Positions 15,643-23,168 of a DNA stretch of 29,182 nucleotides are shown here, in pieces (positions within the stretch are counted from its first letter, which is position 1; each line of letters opens with the position of its first letter). The translations under genes and the position numbers were made by a program. The notes beneath the pieces were generated by a model. That model saw only the letters and a program-made list of their open reading frames with translations, did no database searches and had not been told where the DNA came from. The DNA is taken from positions 1-29,182 of the forward strand of contig NZ_CAIP01000290.1 in NCBI RefSeq assembly GCF_000297435.1. The letters run 5' to 3'. This DNA is from Microcystis sp. T1-4 (GTDB lineage: Bacteria > Cyanobacteriota > Cyanobacteriia > Cyanobacteriales > Microcystaceae).

Positions 15643-16980
15643 ATGCAAAAACCTTTAGCATGGCATTGGCGATCGCTTCCTCTGCATCAGCGCACTGGTT
15701 CCGAGGTTTTTGCCTGCTTATTCTCCCAAGATGCGATCGCTACTTTACTAGAAAGTCCCTATCCGGGTAATTCCCTCTCCCGTTACTCTCTTTGTGCTGG
15801 TTCCCCGCGTCAGCTTTGGACCCCCGCACTGGGCGAAATTTTGCCCTTTTTAAGCAGTTTACTCCCCCAACCCCGATGTGATCATCTTCCCGATCATCTT
15901 CCCTTCCATGGTGGTTGGTTGGGGTGGTTAGGCTACGATTTAGCTTGGGAAATAGAAAAATTACCCGACAGGAAAGCTGATACTCTCCCTTTTCCCGTCG
16001 CTTATTGGTATGAACCGGATAGTTTTGCCATTCTCGATCACCAAGCACAAATTCTCTGGTTAGCTGCCACTAAACCTGAAGATTTAGATAAATACGAACA
16101 ATCTTTAACCACTAACCCCGATTTTGAGTTTATCGATCCCCATCCCTCTCCCTTAATCTTTTATACTTCTCAACTCGACTACGAAAAAGCTGTTAAAAAA
16201 GCCTTAGATTATATCAGAAAAGGTGATATTTTTCAAGCAAATTTATCCCTAAGATTTCAAAGCACAACTAAGGCAAAAGGATGGCAAATTTATCGCAGTT
16301 TACAACAGATTAACCCTTCTCCTTTTGCCAGTTATTGGCGCACCCCTTGGGGAGAAATGATTAGTTGTTCTCCCGAAAGATTGGTGAAATTAGAAAGAGG
16401 AATAGCCAGCACTAGACCGATCGCTGGAACTCGTCCCCGGGGTAAAACCGAGGCACTCGATCGACAATTGGCCGAGGAACTATTAACTAATAAAAAAGAA
16501 CGGGCCGAGCATATTATGCTAGTGGATCTAGAACGTAATGATCTGGGTAGAGTTTGTGAATGGGGATCGGTTCATGTGGATGAATTACTGACGATCGAGC
16601 GTTATAGTCATGTTATGCACTTGGTCAGTAATGTTCAAGGAAAATTAGATAAAAAGTATCATGCTATTGATTTAATTAAAGCTCTTTTCCCGGGGGGAAC
16701 AATTACCGGTTGTCCGAAAGTTCGTTGTCTAGAAATTATCGAAGAATTGGAACCGGTGCGACGCAATTTATTCTATGGTTCCTGTGGCTATATTGACCTA
16801 CGGGGTCATTTAGATTTGAATATTCTCATCCGTACCCTATTAATGACTGCTCAAGGGAATTTAAACACCGTTTGGGGACAAGTGGGAGCGGGAATAGTTG
16901 CCGATAGCGATCCCGAAAAAGAATGGTTAGAATCCCTTCATAAAGCTGAGGCACAATTAATCGCTTTACGTTCTTTTTAA
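15643..16980 (+). CDS. pabB: Chorismate-utilising enzyme, PabB/TrpE component I family
   Basis: A 445-aa chorismate-binding enzyme. Signatures in order: GDIFQANLSLRF (near 193-204), PSPFASYW, ISCSPERLVKL, RPIAGTRPRG (P259-T263 core), ERAEHIMLVDLERNDLGRV, FPGGTITGCPKVR and GSCGYIDLRG. They form the Mg/chorismate site of aminodeoxychorismate synthase I (folate pathway) and anthranilate synthase I. The short N-terminal region and overall length favour PabB over full-length TrpE. However, the PIKGT lysine of E. coli PabB is alanine here (A261), as in anthranilate synthases. The tryptophan-inhibition LLES motif of TrpE is not apparent. No glutamine amidotransferase gene is adjacent. The reaction is therefore aminodeoxychorismate or anthranilate formation; pabB is my best reading. 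Confidence 0.82.
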   Translation: MQKPLAWHWRSLPLHQRTGSEVFACLFSQDAIATLLESPYPGNSLSRYSLCAGSPRQLWTPALGEILPFLSSLLPQPRCDHLPDHLPFHGGWLGWLGYDLAWEIEKLPDRKADTLPFPVAYWYEPDSFAILDHQAQILWLAATKPEDLDKYEQSLTTNPDFEFIDPHPSPLIFYTSQLDYEKAVKKALDYIRKGDIFQANLSLRFQSTTKAKGWQIYRSLQQINPSPFASYWRTPWGEMISCSPERLVKLERGIASTRPIAGTRPRGKTEALDRQLAEELLTNKKERAEHIMLVDLERNDLGRVCEWGSVHVDELLTIERYSHVMHLVSNVQGKLDKKYHAIDLIKALFPGGTITGCPKVRCLEIIEELEPVRRNLFYGSCGYIDLRGHLDLNILIRTLLMTAQGNLNTVWGQVGAGIVADSDPEKEWLESLHKAEAQLIALRSF

Positions 16981-17086
16981 TTGTTGATTTCAACAAACTA
17001 ACCTATTGTTGCATCTAAAACCGCTCTTTTTACTTTTTACCTTATCTGCTATTTTGTAGGATAGCTTCCGATCTTGAACCCTATTC

Positions 17087-18052
17087 ATGAATCAAATTTC
17101 TATCGCTGTTACTTTTTTTCTTAGTTTAGTCTTGACCTCGCTTCCCTTTTTACTTTTGGGGGCAGCCGTTTCCAGTTTTTTGCTTGTTTTCGTCAATAAA
17201 CAGCGATTAGCGGCGATATTTCCCCGTAATCGACTGTTAGGAGCGATCGTTGGCAGTACAATCGGATTAATCTTACCCGTCGGACAATACGGCACGATTC
17301 CCGTCGCTAGAAGATTTTTATTAGAGGGAGTACCCCCAGGGGTGGTGTTTAGCTTTCTCACCGCTGCACCTGCCCTAAATATCGTCACTCTTTGGCTAAC
17401 TTGGCAGACTTTCACCTATTCTAGTATTTTCTTCTATCGATCGCTTTCGGTCTGGTTAATGGCAATTGTTATCGGAACTCTCTTTAGTTTCTATCGGGAA
17501 AAACCCCGCACCGATAGTGAAATTCCCCTAGAATCGAGTTTAGTTCTTTCTGGTAGTTTTTTACCGGAGGAAGCAGCCAGTCAACCCCTGCAAAGAGTCG
17601 GCAGTCTTGTTTATGAGTATAAAACTAGAGATAGGCAAGCTTGGCCAATTTCTGTGCAGTTATTTCTCGATAACTTTATCGATGAAGCACTGGAATTAGG
17701 GGGATTATTAATTATTGGCTGTGCCATCGCTAGTATCTTTCAGTTATTATTACCTCAGAGTCAATTAATTGCCTGGGGGGATACTCCCGTTACTCAAATT
17801 CTCGTGCAGTTGTTCTTTGGTTTCACCCTCGCTGTTAATACCAGTCTTAGCACTTTTGTCCCCGGTTCTTTAATTACTAATCTGTCCGTGGGTTCCACTC
17901 TAGCTTTTTTACTGGTCGCTTCCCTTATTGATATTAAAGCTTTTATCCTCCTCCTATCAGCTTTCCGTCCTAAAATCGTCCTTTATTTCGGAACTTTATG
18001 CCTGTTAATGAGTTTTTTAGTGGCTCTGATCCTCAGTTTTTATCTAGGTTGA
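17087..18052 (+). CDS. YraQ/ArsP-like permease (DUF318) lacking the cysteine motif
   Basis: A 321-aa protein with about eight hydrophobic segments. The pattern LPVGQYGTIPVARRFLLEGV followed by GVVFSFLTAAPALNIVTL (about 63-106) matches the first conserved repeat of permease family PF03773. A second related repeat is near 245-290 (NTSLSTFVPGSLITNLSVGS, then FLLVASLIDIKAF). In typical members the first repeat reads P-x-C-S-C-G; here it is P-V-G-Q-Y-G (G66-Q67-Y68), so the cysteines are missing. Relatives export organoarsenicals or have unknown substrates. Without the cysteines a metal or arsenic role is doubtful. No arsenic genes are nearby. It follows pabB by 106 bases. Confidence 0.8.
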   Translation: MNQISIAVTFFLSLVLTSLPFLLLGAAVSSFLLVFVNKQRLAAIFPRNRLLGAIVGSTIGLILPVGQYGTIPVARRFLLEGVPPGVVFSFLTAAPALNIVTLWLTWQTFTYSSIFFYRSLSVWLMAIVIGTLFSFYREKPRTDSEIPLESSLVLSGSFLPEEAASQPLQRVGSLVYEYKTRDRQAWPISVQLFLDNFIDEALELGGLLIIGCAIASIFQLLLPQSQLIAWGDTPVTQILVQLFFGFTLAVNTSLSTFVPGSLITNLSVGSTLAFLLVASLIDIKAFILLLSAFRPKIVLYFGTLCLLMSFLVALILSFYLG

Positions 18053-18080
18053 ATTCCTTCCGGGTCAAAAAAATTTTCTC

Positions 18081-18109
18081 TTGACAAAAGCCCCTTGACA
18101 TGATACTAT
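18081..18109 (+). promoter_or_regulatory. Consensus-like promoter in repeat copy A
   Basis: TTGACA at 18081-18086, a 17-base spacer and TACTAT at 18104-18109 preceded by TG (extended -10). Transcription would run along the plus strand, antisense to the TPR tail and the toxin gene. It is present in both repeat copies. Confidence 0.55.
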
Positions 18110-18170
18110 ATTCATAATGGAAAATCCGTGCGCCTGCGAACCCTATTTTCCCAAGCATTTAAACTCTAAC

Positions 18171-18221
18171 TCATCTTAATTCTGCTTGCCGGAGTTGCGA
18201 CAACATAGTTTTATAGTTCTC
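18171..18221 (-). pseudogene. Orphan 3' end of a TPR/NB-ARC-type gene
   Basis: In repeat copy A the minus strand still reads ENYKTMLSQLRQAELR and then a stop, the same tail as the intact 18972-21593 gene with two amino-acid changes. Nothing of the gene remains upstream of base 18221. It is a remnant of a duplication or of a lost paralogue. Confidence 0.75.
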
Positions 18222-18244
18222 ACTCCACCCACCTACTGAGAGGT

Positions 18245-18499
18245 TCAATAAGCATCTTTTCGATGAATACTACTCAATATGATAATAAGCATTTCTTGAT
18301 CTTGAATTTTGTAAATGATGCGATAATCTCCTATTCTAATTCGGTAGGTTTCATCATATCCTTTGAGTTTCTTGACTCCGCTAGGACGAGGTGTATCGGT
18401 AAGTAGTCTAATGGCAGTAATTAAGCGTTCGCGTTGTTGTTTGGGTAAGTTGTTTAGTTGTTTTTGAACTGGTTTCGGAATAATAACTCTGTAGTTCAC
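18245..18499 (-). CDS. RelE/ParE-superfamily toxin
   Basis: An 84-aa protein with the RelE/StbE layout: an N-terminal strand and helix (YRVIIPKPVQKQLNNLPKQ), a basic helix, KKLKGYDETYRIRIGDYRIIYKI in the middle and a C-terminal strand with SSIHRKDAY. The LKGYxxxYRxRxGDYRIIY core and HRKDAY end are typical of ribosome-dependent mRNA interferases of this group, with R, H and Y as probable functional residues. Its start codon overlaps the antitoxin stop by four bases (ATGA), so translation is coupled. The pair sits between the two copies of a 151-bp direct repeat. Confidence 0.9.
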   Translation of the reverse strand: MNYRVIIPKPVQKQLNNLPKQQRERLITAIRLLTDTPRPSGVKKLKGYDETYRIRIGDYRIIYKIQDQEMLIIILSSIHRKDAY

Positions 18500-18720
18500 G
18501 CTTGAGTTGTCTCATATTCTTCGAGGGTTAGATAGTCTCCTGCTTGATAAGCTGATTCAGAAGCGATTATGTTAGCTTGCTCTTCTTCTGTAATTTCTAT
18601 TGCAGTATGTCGTTCTTTGATAAAGAGCAAAAAGTCAAGTAATTCAGTCAAAAGGGTGTCAGGTGTCTGCTCGATTTCTTTAATTAGTTGTTCTTTGAGT
18701 GTCATAGCTTTATCAGTCAT
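18496..18720 (-). CDS. Antitoxin of the RelE-type module (DUF2281-like)
   Basis: A 74-aa acidic partner upstream of the toxin, the usual antitoxin-first order. The N-terminal helix KEQLIKEIEQTPDTLLTELLDFLLFIKER is of the short helical type seen in DUF2281/VapB-like antitoxins. The C-terminal part (EEQANIIASESAYQAGDYLTLEEYE) is the flexible toxin-binding segment expected to wrap the toxin. The first ATG (18720) abuts a heptamer repeat, and a second ATG five codons later (18705, MTLKEQ) is equally possible and would give 69 aa. Neither has a clear ribosome-binding site. Confidence 0.82.
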   Translation of the reverse strand: MTDKAMTLKEQLIKEIEQTPDTLLTELLDFLLFIKERHTAIEITEEEQANIIASESAYQAGDYLTLEEYETTQA

Positions 18721-18755
18721 CAGTTATCAGTTATCAGTTATCAGTTATCAGTTAT
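18721..18755. repeat. STRR (CAGTTAT)x5 at the antitoxin start
   Basis: Five perfect heptamers lie immediately upstream of the antitoxin reading frame, so its leader is made of repeat. It is the same sequence as the heptamer array at 5521-5576. The rest of 18756-18871 shows no gene. Confidence 0.88.
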
Positions 18756-18871
18756 CAGTGATTAATTCAATCATAGTCGATGATTGGTGGTGCGTTACGA
18801 CGGATTGTTAGCTTGAAGTTAAAACAGAAATTTTTGCCGTCTAACGTACCCTACATTATCTGGATGTTGTC

Positions 18872-19022
18872 AAATTTTCTCTTGACAAAAGCCCCTTGAC
18901 ATGATATTATATTCATAGTGGAAAATCCGTGCGCCTGCGAACCCCATTTTCCTAAGCATTTAAACTCTAACTCATCTTAATTCTGCTTGCTGGAGTTGCG
19001 AAAACATAGTTTTATAGTTCTC
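18872..19022. repeat. 151-bp direct repeat, copy B
   Basis: The second copy of 18071-18221. This copy is joined to the intact TPR gene: bases 18972-19022 are the end of its coding region and 18872-18971 its downstream flank. It is therefore probably the parent arrangement. Confidence 0.93.
18882..18910 (+). promoter_or_regulatory. Consensus-like promoter in repeat copy B, antisense to the STAND gene
   Basis: TTGACA at 18882-18887, 17 bases, then TATTAT at 18905-18910 with an upstream TG (extended -10). The expected start near 18918-18920 would give RNA beginning with the GGAAAAT arm of a hairpin and running antisense into the 3' end of the STAND gene. Confidence 0.6.
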
Positions 19023-21593
19023 CATAATTGTTTGGGTATGGGGATGATTTTCCCCTAATACTTGGGTAGCAATATTAATCGCTTCTCGATAGAGAGGTTC
19101 CGCTTCTGTGTACCTGCCTTGGGAATTGTACAATCCTGCTAAATTGTTGAGGGAAGTTGCCACATCGGGATGATTGTCTCCTAAGAGTCGTTTAAACAAT
19201 TCTAATGCTTCTAGATAGAGAGGTTCTGCTTCTGTGTACCTGCCTTGGGATTCGTACAATCCTGCTAAATTGTTGAGGGAAGTTGCCACATCGGGATGAT
19301 TGTCTCCTAAGAGTCGTTTATACAAATCTAATGCTTCTAGATAGAGAGGTTCTGCTTCTTCGTACCTGCCTTGGGAATAGTACAATAGTGCTAAATTGTT
19401 GAGGGAATTTGCCACATCGGGATGATTGTCTCCTAAGAGTCGTTTTCTCAAATCTAATGCTTCTAGATAGAGAGGTTCTGCTTCTGTGTACCTGCCTTGG
19501 GAATCGTACAATGCTGCTAAATTGTTGAGGGAAGTTGCCACATCGGGATGATTGTCTCCTAAGAGTCGTTTATGCAAATCTAATGCTTCTAGATAGAGAG
19601 GTTCTGCTTCTTCGTACCTGCCTTGGGAATAGTACAATAGTGCTAAATTGTTGAGGGATTGTGCCACATGGGGATGATTGTCTCCTAAGAGTCGTTTTCT
19701 CAAATCTAATGCTTCTAGATAGAGAGGTTCCGCTTCTGTGTACCTGCCTTGGCAATCGTACAATCCTGCTAAGTTGTTGAGGGAAGTTGCCACATCGGGA
19801 TGATTGTCTCCTAAGCGGGTTCGAGTTGCGGTTAAACAATCTTGATAGTAGGGTTCAGCAATAGCATACAATCCTTGTCCTTTATAATAACGAGCTAAAC
19901 CCGTATAGGACCAAGCTAAATCCTCATCAGCGATATATTCTGGATATTCCCTGACAGCTTGTTCAATATGGGGAATTAAGGGAGTCAGATTTTGAATAAT
20001 ATCTAGAGTAGGAGTTTGGGGGACTGTTCTCGATGTATCTGTCATCACCGTACAATAACGACTTTTTGCGGTATTGGCTATCTCGGAACCTTCTAATTTT
20101 TCCCGTAGATAAAGACGGATGAGGGGATGCAGTTGATACCATTCATTGCCTAAAGATTTCAGCAAATTAAGCTTAACCAAGCTATCGGTTAACCATTTTT
20201 CTATCTCGTCTTTAGCTTCATCAGAAAATAAACTGATGATTAAGTGCTTGGGAAAAGGTGCCGAAGCAAATAAACTGAGATAAAGAGCTAATTTTTGTTC
20301 TTCTTTTTCTAACAGTTGCCAACTGCGATCCAGAATTGTTTTAATACTGCGGACTTCCTCCTTATCAGAGTTGAGATATTTTAAGCCTTTTTTGGAGAAT
20401 TTTTCCTTGATATTTGCTAAAGTTTCAGTGGTTTCTTGTCTCAGAAAACTGCCTAGTAATTGTAATCCTAGAGGCAAATATCCTAAACACTGACAAAGTT
20501 GCTTGGCTGCCTCTAACTCCGCGGTTAGACGTTCTTTTCCTAAGTAGGTTTGCAGTAAATCTAAAGCTTGCGCTTCTGTGAGAACATCTAAGTTTATCGT
20601 TGATAGCGATACCCCTAAGTAACTAAAGCGAGTGGTAATTAAAACCCGAAAACGAGATTCTTTTCCCGGTGGTAGATAAGATTTAATTTGGTCGTAGTCA
20701 CGCACATCATCAAAAATAATTAAAGCATTTCCCTCGGGCCAATTTTGCCAACAGTAACGCACTCGTTCACTTAAGGTTCCCTGATTGGGGATGTTTAAAC
20801 CCAGGTATTCTCTGGCAAAAAATAAAATAGCCAAACCGGGGTCACTGTTAAGGACATTTATCCAACAAATACCCGCAGGATAATCCCCTTTATGTTGCCA
20901 AGCATACTGTAAAGCTAATTCAGTTTTTCCCGAACCTCCCATCCCACTTAAAACAATTGGGGAAGATTGCTGAAAAGCTTGATGAATCCGGGATAATTCC
21001 TGTTCTCTACCAACAAAGTTAACTGCTGTTCCTGGTAAATTATAGGGATCATGAACGGTATTTTTATCGGTAAATAGCTGATTATAGTTGGTAGCTTGGG
21101 TTGAATTTTCTGTTAAAAATAATCGCAGGAAAAACCAAGAATTTAAATCTGGCATATACCGAATAACTTTGTTAGTAAAATCATGATTCATCCACCAAAT
21201 TTGTCGGAGATTAAAGCGAGCTAAATTTTCTCGATTGAAATTAATTAATTGCAAGGCATCTACTAGGGAAACATCAGAACTAAAAGCGGTTTCAAAACCA
21301 GTAATTGATACTACTCCCGACTCCAATTCTGCCAATTGTGTTAACAAGAAGTTCAAGACAAAAGAGGGTTTTTCCCATATTGGTAAGACAATTTTATGAA
21401 AAATAATGCCTTGTTCTTGCAGTTTATTCTCTAATTCTCTAACTACTTGCTGACGGGAAAACTCATCATAAAATTCCACCCTAGCTAAACCTCTAGATGG
21501 TCTTCGTCCCCACAATAGCAAACGAGCTGCCGTATGGGAAATAGTACCCGGTTCTAACTCCGATTGATTAGTTTGATTAACTTGATGTACCAC
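18972..21593 (-). CDS. STAND (NB-ARC) ATPase with C-terminal TPR array
   Basis: 873 aa from the GTG at 21593, which has GGAGGT seven bases upstream inside the preceding gene. An in-frame ATG at 21608 is the alternative. Residues about 20-165 form an N-terminal domain with no Walker A (GFETAFSSDVSLVDALQLIN, then RQIWWMNHDF and PDLNSWFFLRL), possibly a degenerate P-loop or effector-type domain (inference). The NB-ARC core follows: GREQEL, Walker A GMGGSGKT (217-224), Walker B LIIFDD (291-296), TTR sensor near 321, LGYLPLGL (near 371) and an MHD-like LHPLIRLYL (near 488). Six nearly identical 42-residue TPRs cover 598-849, preceded by a diverged one. Such proteins are signal-sensing switches in prokaryotic conflict or regulation. 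It is the second gene of an operon with the AAA-type ATPase at 21577-23016. Confidence 0.9.
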   Translation of the reverse strand: MVHQVNQTNQSELEPGTISHTAARLLLWGRRPSRGLARVEFYDEFSRQQVVRELENKLQEQGIIFHKIVLPIWEKPSFVLNFLLTQLAELESGVVSITGFETAFSSDVSLVDALQLINFNRENLARFNLRQIWWMNHDFTNKVIRYMPDLNSWFFLRLFLTENSTQATNYNQLFTDKNTVHDPYNLPGTAVNFVGREQELSRIHQAFQQSSPIVLSGMGGSGKTELALQYAWQHKGDYPAGICWINVLNSDPGLAILFFAREYLGLNIPNQGTLSERVRYCWQNWPEGNALIIFDDVRDYDQIKSYLPPGKESRFRVLITTRFSYLGVSLSTINLDVLTEAQALDLLQTYLGKERLTAELEAAKQLCQCLGYLPLGLQLLGSFLRQETTETLANIKEKFSKKGLKYLNSDKEEVRSIKTILDRSWQLLEKEEQKLALYLSLFASAPFPKHLIISLFSDEAKDEIEKWLTDSLVKLNLLKSLGNEWYQLHPLIRLYLREKLEGSEIANTAKSRYCTVMTDTSRTVPQTPTLDIIQNLTPLIPHIEQAVREYPEYIADEDLAWSYTGLARYYKGQGLYAIAEPYYQDCLTATRTRLGDNHPDVATSLNNLAGLYDCQGRYTEAEPLYLEALDLRKRLLGDNHPHVAQSLNNLALLYYSQGRYEEAEPLYLEALDLHKRLLGDNHPDVATSLNNLAALYDSQGRYTEAEPLYLEALDLRKRLLGDNHPDVANSLNNLALLYYSQGRYEEAEPLYLEALDLYKRLLGDNHPDVATSLNNLAGLYESQGRYTEAEPLYLEALELFKRLLGDNHPDVATSLNNLAGLYNSQGRYTEAEPLYREAINIATQVLGENHPHTQTIMENYKTMFSQLQQAELR
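19047..19802 (-). repeat. Six 126-bp TPR-coding repeats with a 252-bp higher-order unit
   Basis: Six units of exactly 42 codons each start at HPDVATSLNN or a close variant. Units with TEAEP and units with YYSQGRYEEAEP alternate in the first four, so the array looks like duplicated pairs of 252 bp. The near-identity at the DNA level points to recent duplication or gene conversion. Confidence 0.9.
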
Positions 21594-23016
21594 CGGGGAC
21601 ACCTCCATCGGGAGCAGTAGGAATACGACCTTGAGCATTTAAAATATCAACCACAAGGGGATGGACCATAAAGCATCTTTCCCCGTCTCCATCTACTTCT
21701 TGAATCGCTCGATCATTTAATAAAGCGTATAATACTTCATTGGGAATTTGTGCTTCTGGATTAGCATCATAAATTCGTTTTAACAATGCTACCTTATCCC
21801 CATAACTAACATGATCGTTATCATGAGGATTTGTTCCTAAACGTGATCTATATTCTGTTCTTAACTTGTTAATTGCCTTGCTAATATGACTAGACATGAT
21901 CAGATTTTGTTGATTGACAATTGCTTCATCAGAAGCTTCTCTAACTAAATAAAATAAATCTCTGATATTGCCACCAGAGGCAATAATAACCCGCTCTATT
22001 TGTCCATCTTCAAATAAATTAGATTTAACTCTTGCTTCTAAAACTTTTCTCACTGCTTCCCGTCCTTTTTGGTTAGGAGTATGATCTTTTTGGCAAAAAA
22101 CTGGAGTATCGGGAATCAGGAGATTATGGTCAAAAGTGAGGTTAATCCCAGGAGATGAATTATACAATCCAATCGGAATATTAAAAATAATGTGAATGTC
22201 TAAATCTTTGAAAATGTTAGAATAGTTTAAAAATAAATCCCTGACCGCTTCTTGTGAAACACCAGCTTTATCGAAGTCTTCTCCAATAATTAGCCAGCTT
22301 TTCTGCATAGTTTCCTGTAAGTTCTGATCACACTCTTTCAGGAGTTGATTAGCAATATTAATTAAATCTCTGGAACGGGAAAGACGGTATTCAACAACTT
22401 TTTTCTCTCGCGAGGAAGCAAACCGGAATTCTCCCTTGAGAGAGGCAAAAAGTCCGAGAATTTTATTCCAGAAAGAATCTTCCTTTACTCCCGCTCCTGC
22501 TTCCGTTTTGATTTGACTTTCTCCGGTTTCCTTGCGGGTAAATTCTTCAGAACTAAACCAATCCCAAAGCTTTTGTAAATTTTCATCACTGGGTTGTCGA
22601 GAAATTTTAGCGGTTTTCTCAACAATTTCCACCACCATAAAGAGAAACACATCAAGGGGACTGAAATTAATCGCATCGAGTTCACTTAAAACACTAAATC
22701 GCAGGGGTTTAAAATGCTGTTTAATCTCATGATCATTAATTAAACGAGTTAATTCTGTCGATTTGCCTACCCCCGTGTGTCCCATTAAACAGGCTTTGTA
22801 ATATTGTTGCGTATCTATGACCCGTTTTAACCCTAATTTTAGACGCTGAATTTTATCTTCCCCTCTCACTTTATTCATTTCTTCTCGATAAAAAGCATCT
22901 ATTTCCTTCTGAGTTAATAGGGGTTCAGGAGATATAGTTAAATGGATTTCATCAAGAGTAGTCGCAGGTTCAAAGCGAGTCAGAGAGGCGTGTTGCATAG
23001 AGACAGGAAAAATCAT
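21577..23016 (-). CDS. AAA-type P-loop ATPase, first gene of the STAND operon
   Basis: About 479 aa from the ATG at 23016. The frame is open to a TTG at 23112, and ATGs at 23046 and 22998 are also possible; family-like sequence (FEPATTLDEIHLTI) begins just after 22998. Walker A is GHTGVGKST (79-87) and Walker B is LIIGEDFD (242-249). An asparagine in IIFNIPIG (near 279) fits sensor 1. A charged insertion (RKETGESQIKTEAG) separates the Walker motifs. The last 80 residues (EVLYALLNDRAIQEVDGDG, then MVHPLVVDILN) look like a winged helix. No nuclease or other toxic domain is visible. Its 3' end overlaps the STAND gene and carries that gene's ribosome-binding site, so the two are translationally coupled and probably act together. 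Confidence 0.85.
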   Translation of the reverse strand: MIFPVSMQHASLTRFEPATTLDEIHLTISPEPLLTQKEIDAFYREEMNKVRGEDKIQRLKLGLKRVIDTQQYYKACLMGHTGVGKSTELTRLINDHEIKQHFKPLRFSVLSELDAINFSPLDVFLFMVVEIVEKTAKISRQPSDENLQKLWDWFSSEEFTRKETGESQIKTEAGAGVKEDSFWNKILGLFASLKGEFRFASSREKKVVEYRLSRSRDLINIANQLLKECDQNLQETMQKSWLIIGEDFDKAGVSQEAVRDLFLNYSNIFKDLDIHIIFNIPIGLYNSSPGINLTFDHNLLIPDTPVFCQKDHTPNQKGREAVRKVLEARVKSNLFEDGQIERVIIASGGNIRDLFYLVREASDEAIVNQQNLIMSSHISKAINKLRTEYRSRLGTNPHDNDHVSYGDKVALLKRIYDANPEAQIPNEVLYALLNDRAIQEVDGDGERCFMVHPLVVDILNAQGRIPTAPDGGVPGGTSS

Positions 23017-23168
23017 TCTCTGGAGATACTTTTTATTATATAGCATCGCCAAACTAAAGGCGATCGCTCGTTGCTGCCGCAAAACCAGATAATTGATAGA
23101 ACAGTTGTTCAACCATTAAGATTTTGTGATAATACTGGGTAAGTGTGATCTAAAGTACAGCTTTTTTT

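Larger units (their letters stand above)
18071..18221. repeat. 151-bp direct repeat, copy A
   Basis: Matches 18872-19022 with six differences and no gaps, counted by eye. It contains a promoter-like sequence, two potential hairpins (GGAAAAT...ATTTTCC and CAAGCA...TGCTTG) and, on the minus strand, the last 16 codons of a TPR gene. The two copies enclose the RelE/antitoxin pair. Confidence 0.93.

Noticed and set aside
16982..17005. Inverted repeat TTGTTGA/TCAACAA after pabB as a terminator
   Set aside because: The loop would be only two bases and no T-run follows.
18127..18180. GTGCGCCTGCGAACC in the 151-bp repeat as a group II intron 5' end
   Set aside because: It begins like GUGYG, but no domain V, reverse transcriptase or 3' end is visible. 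The repeat is better explained as gene tail plus flank.
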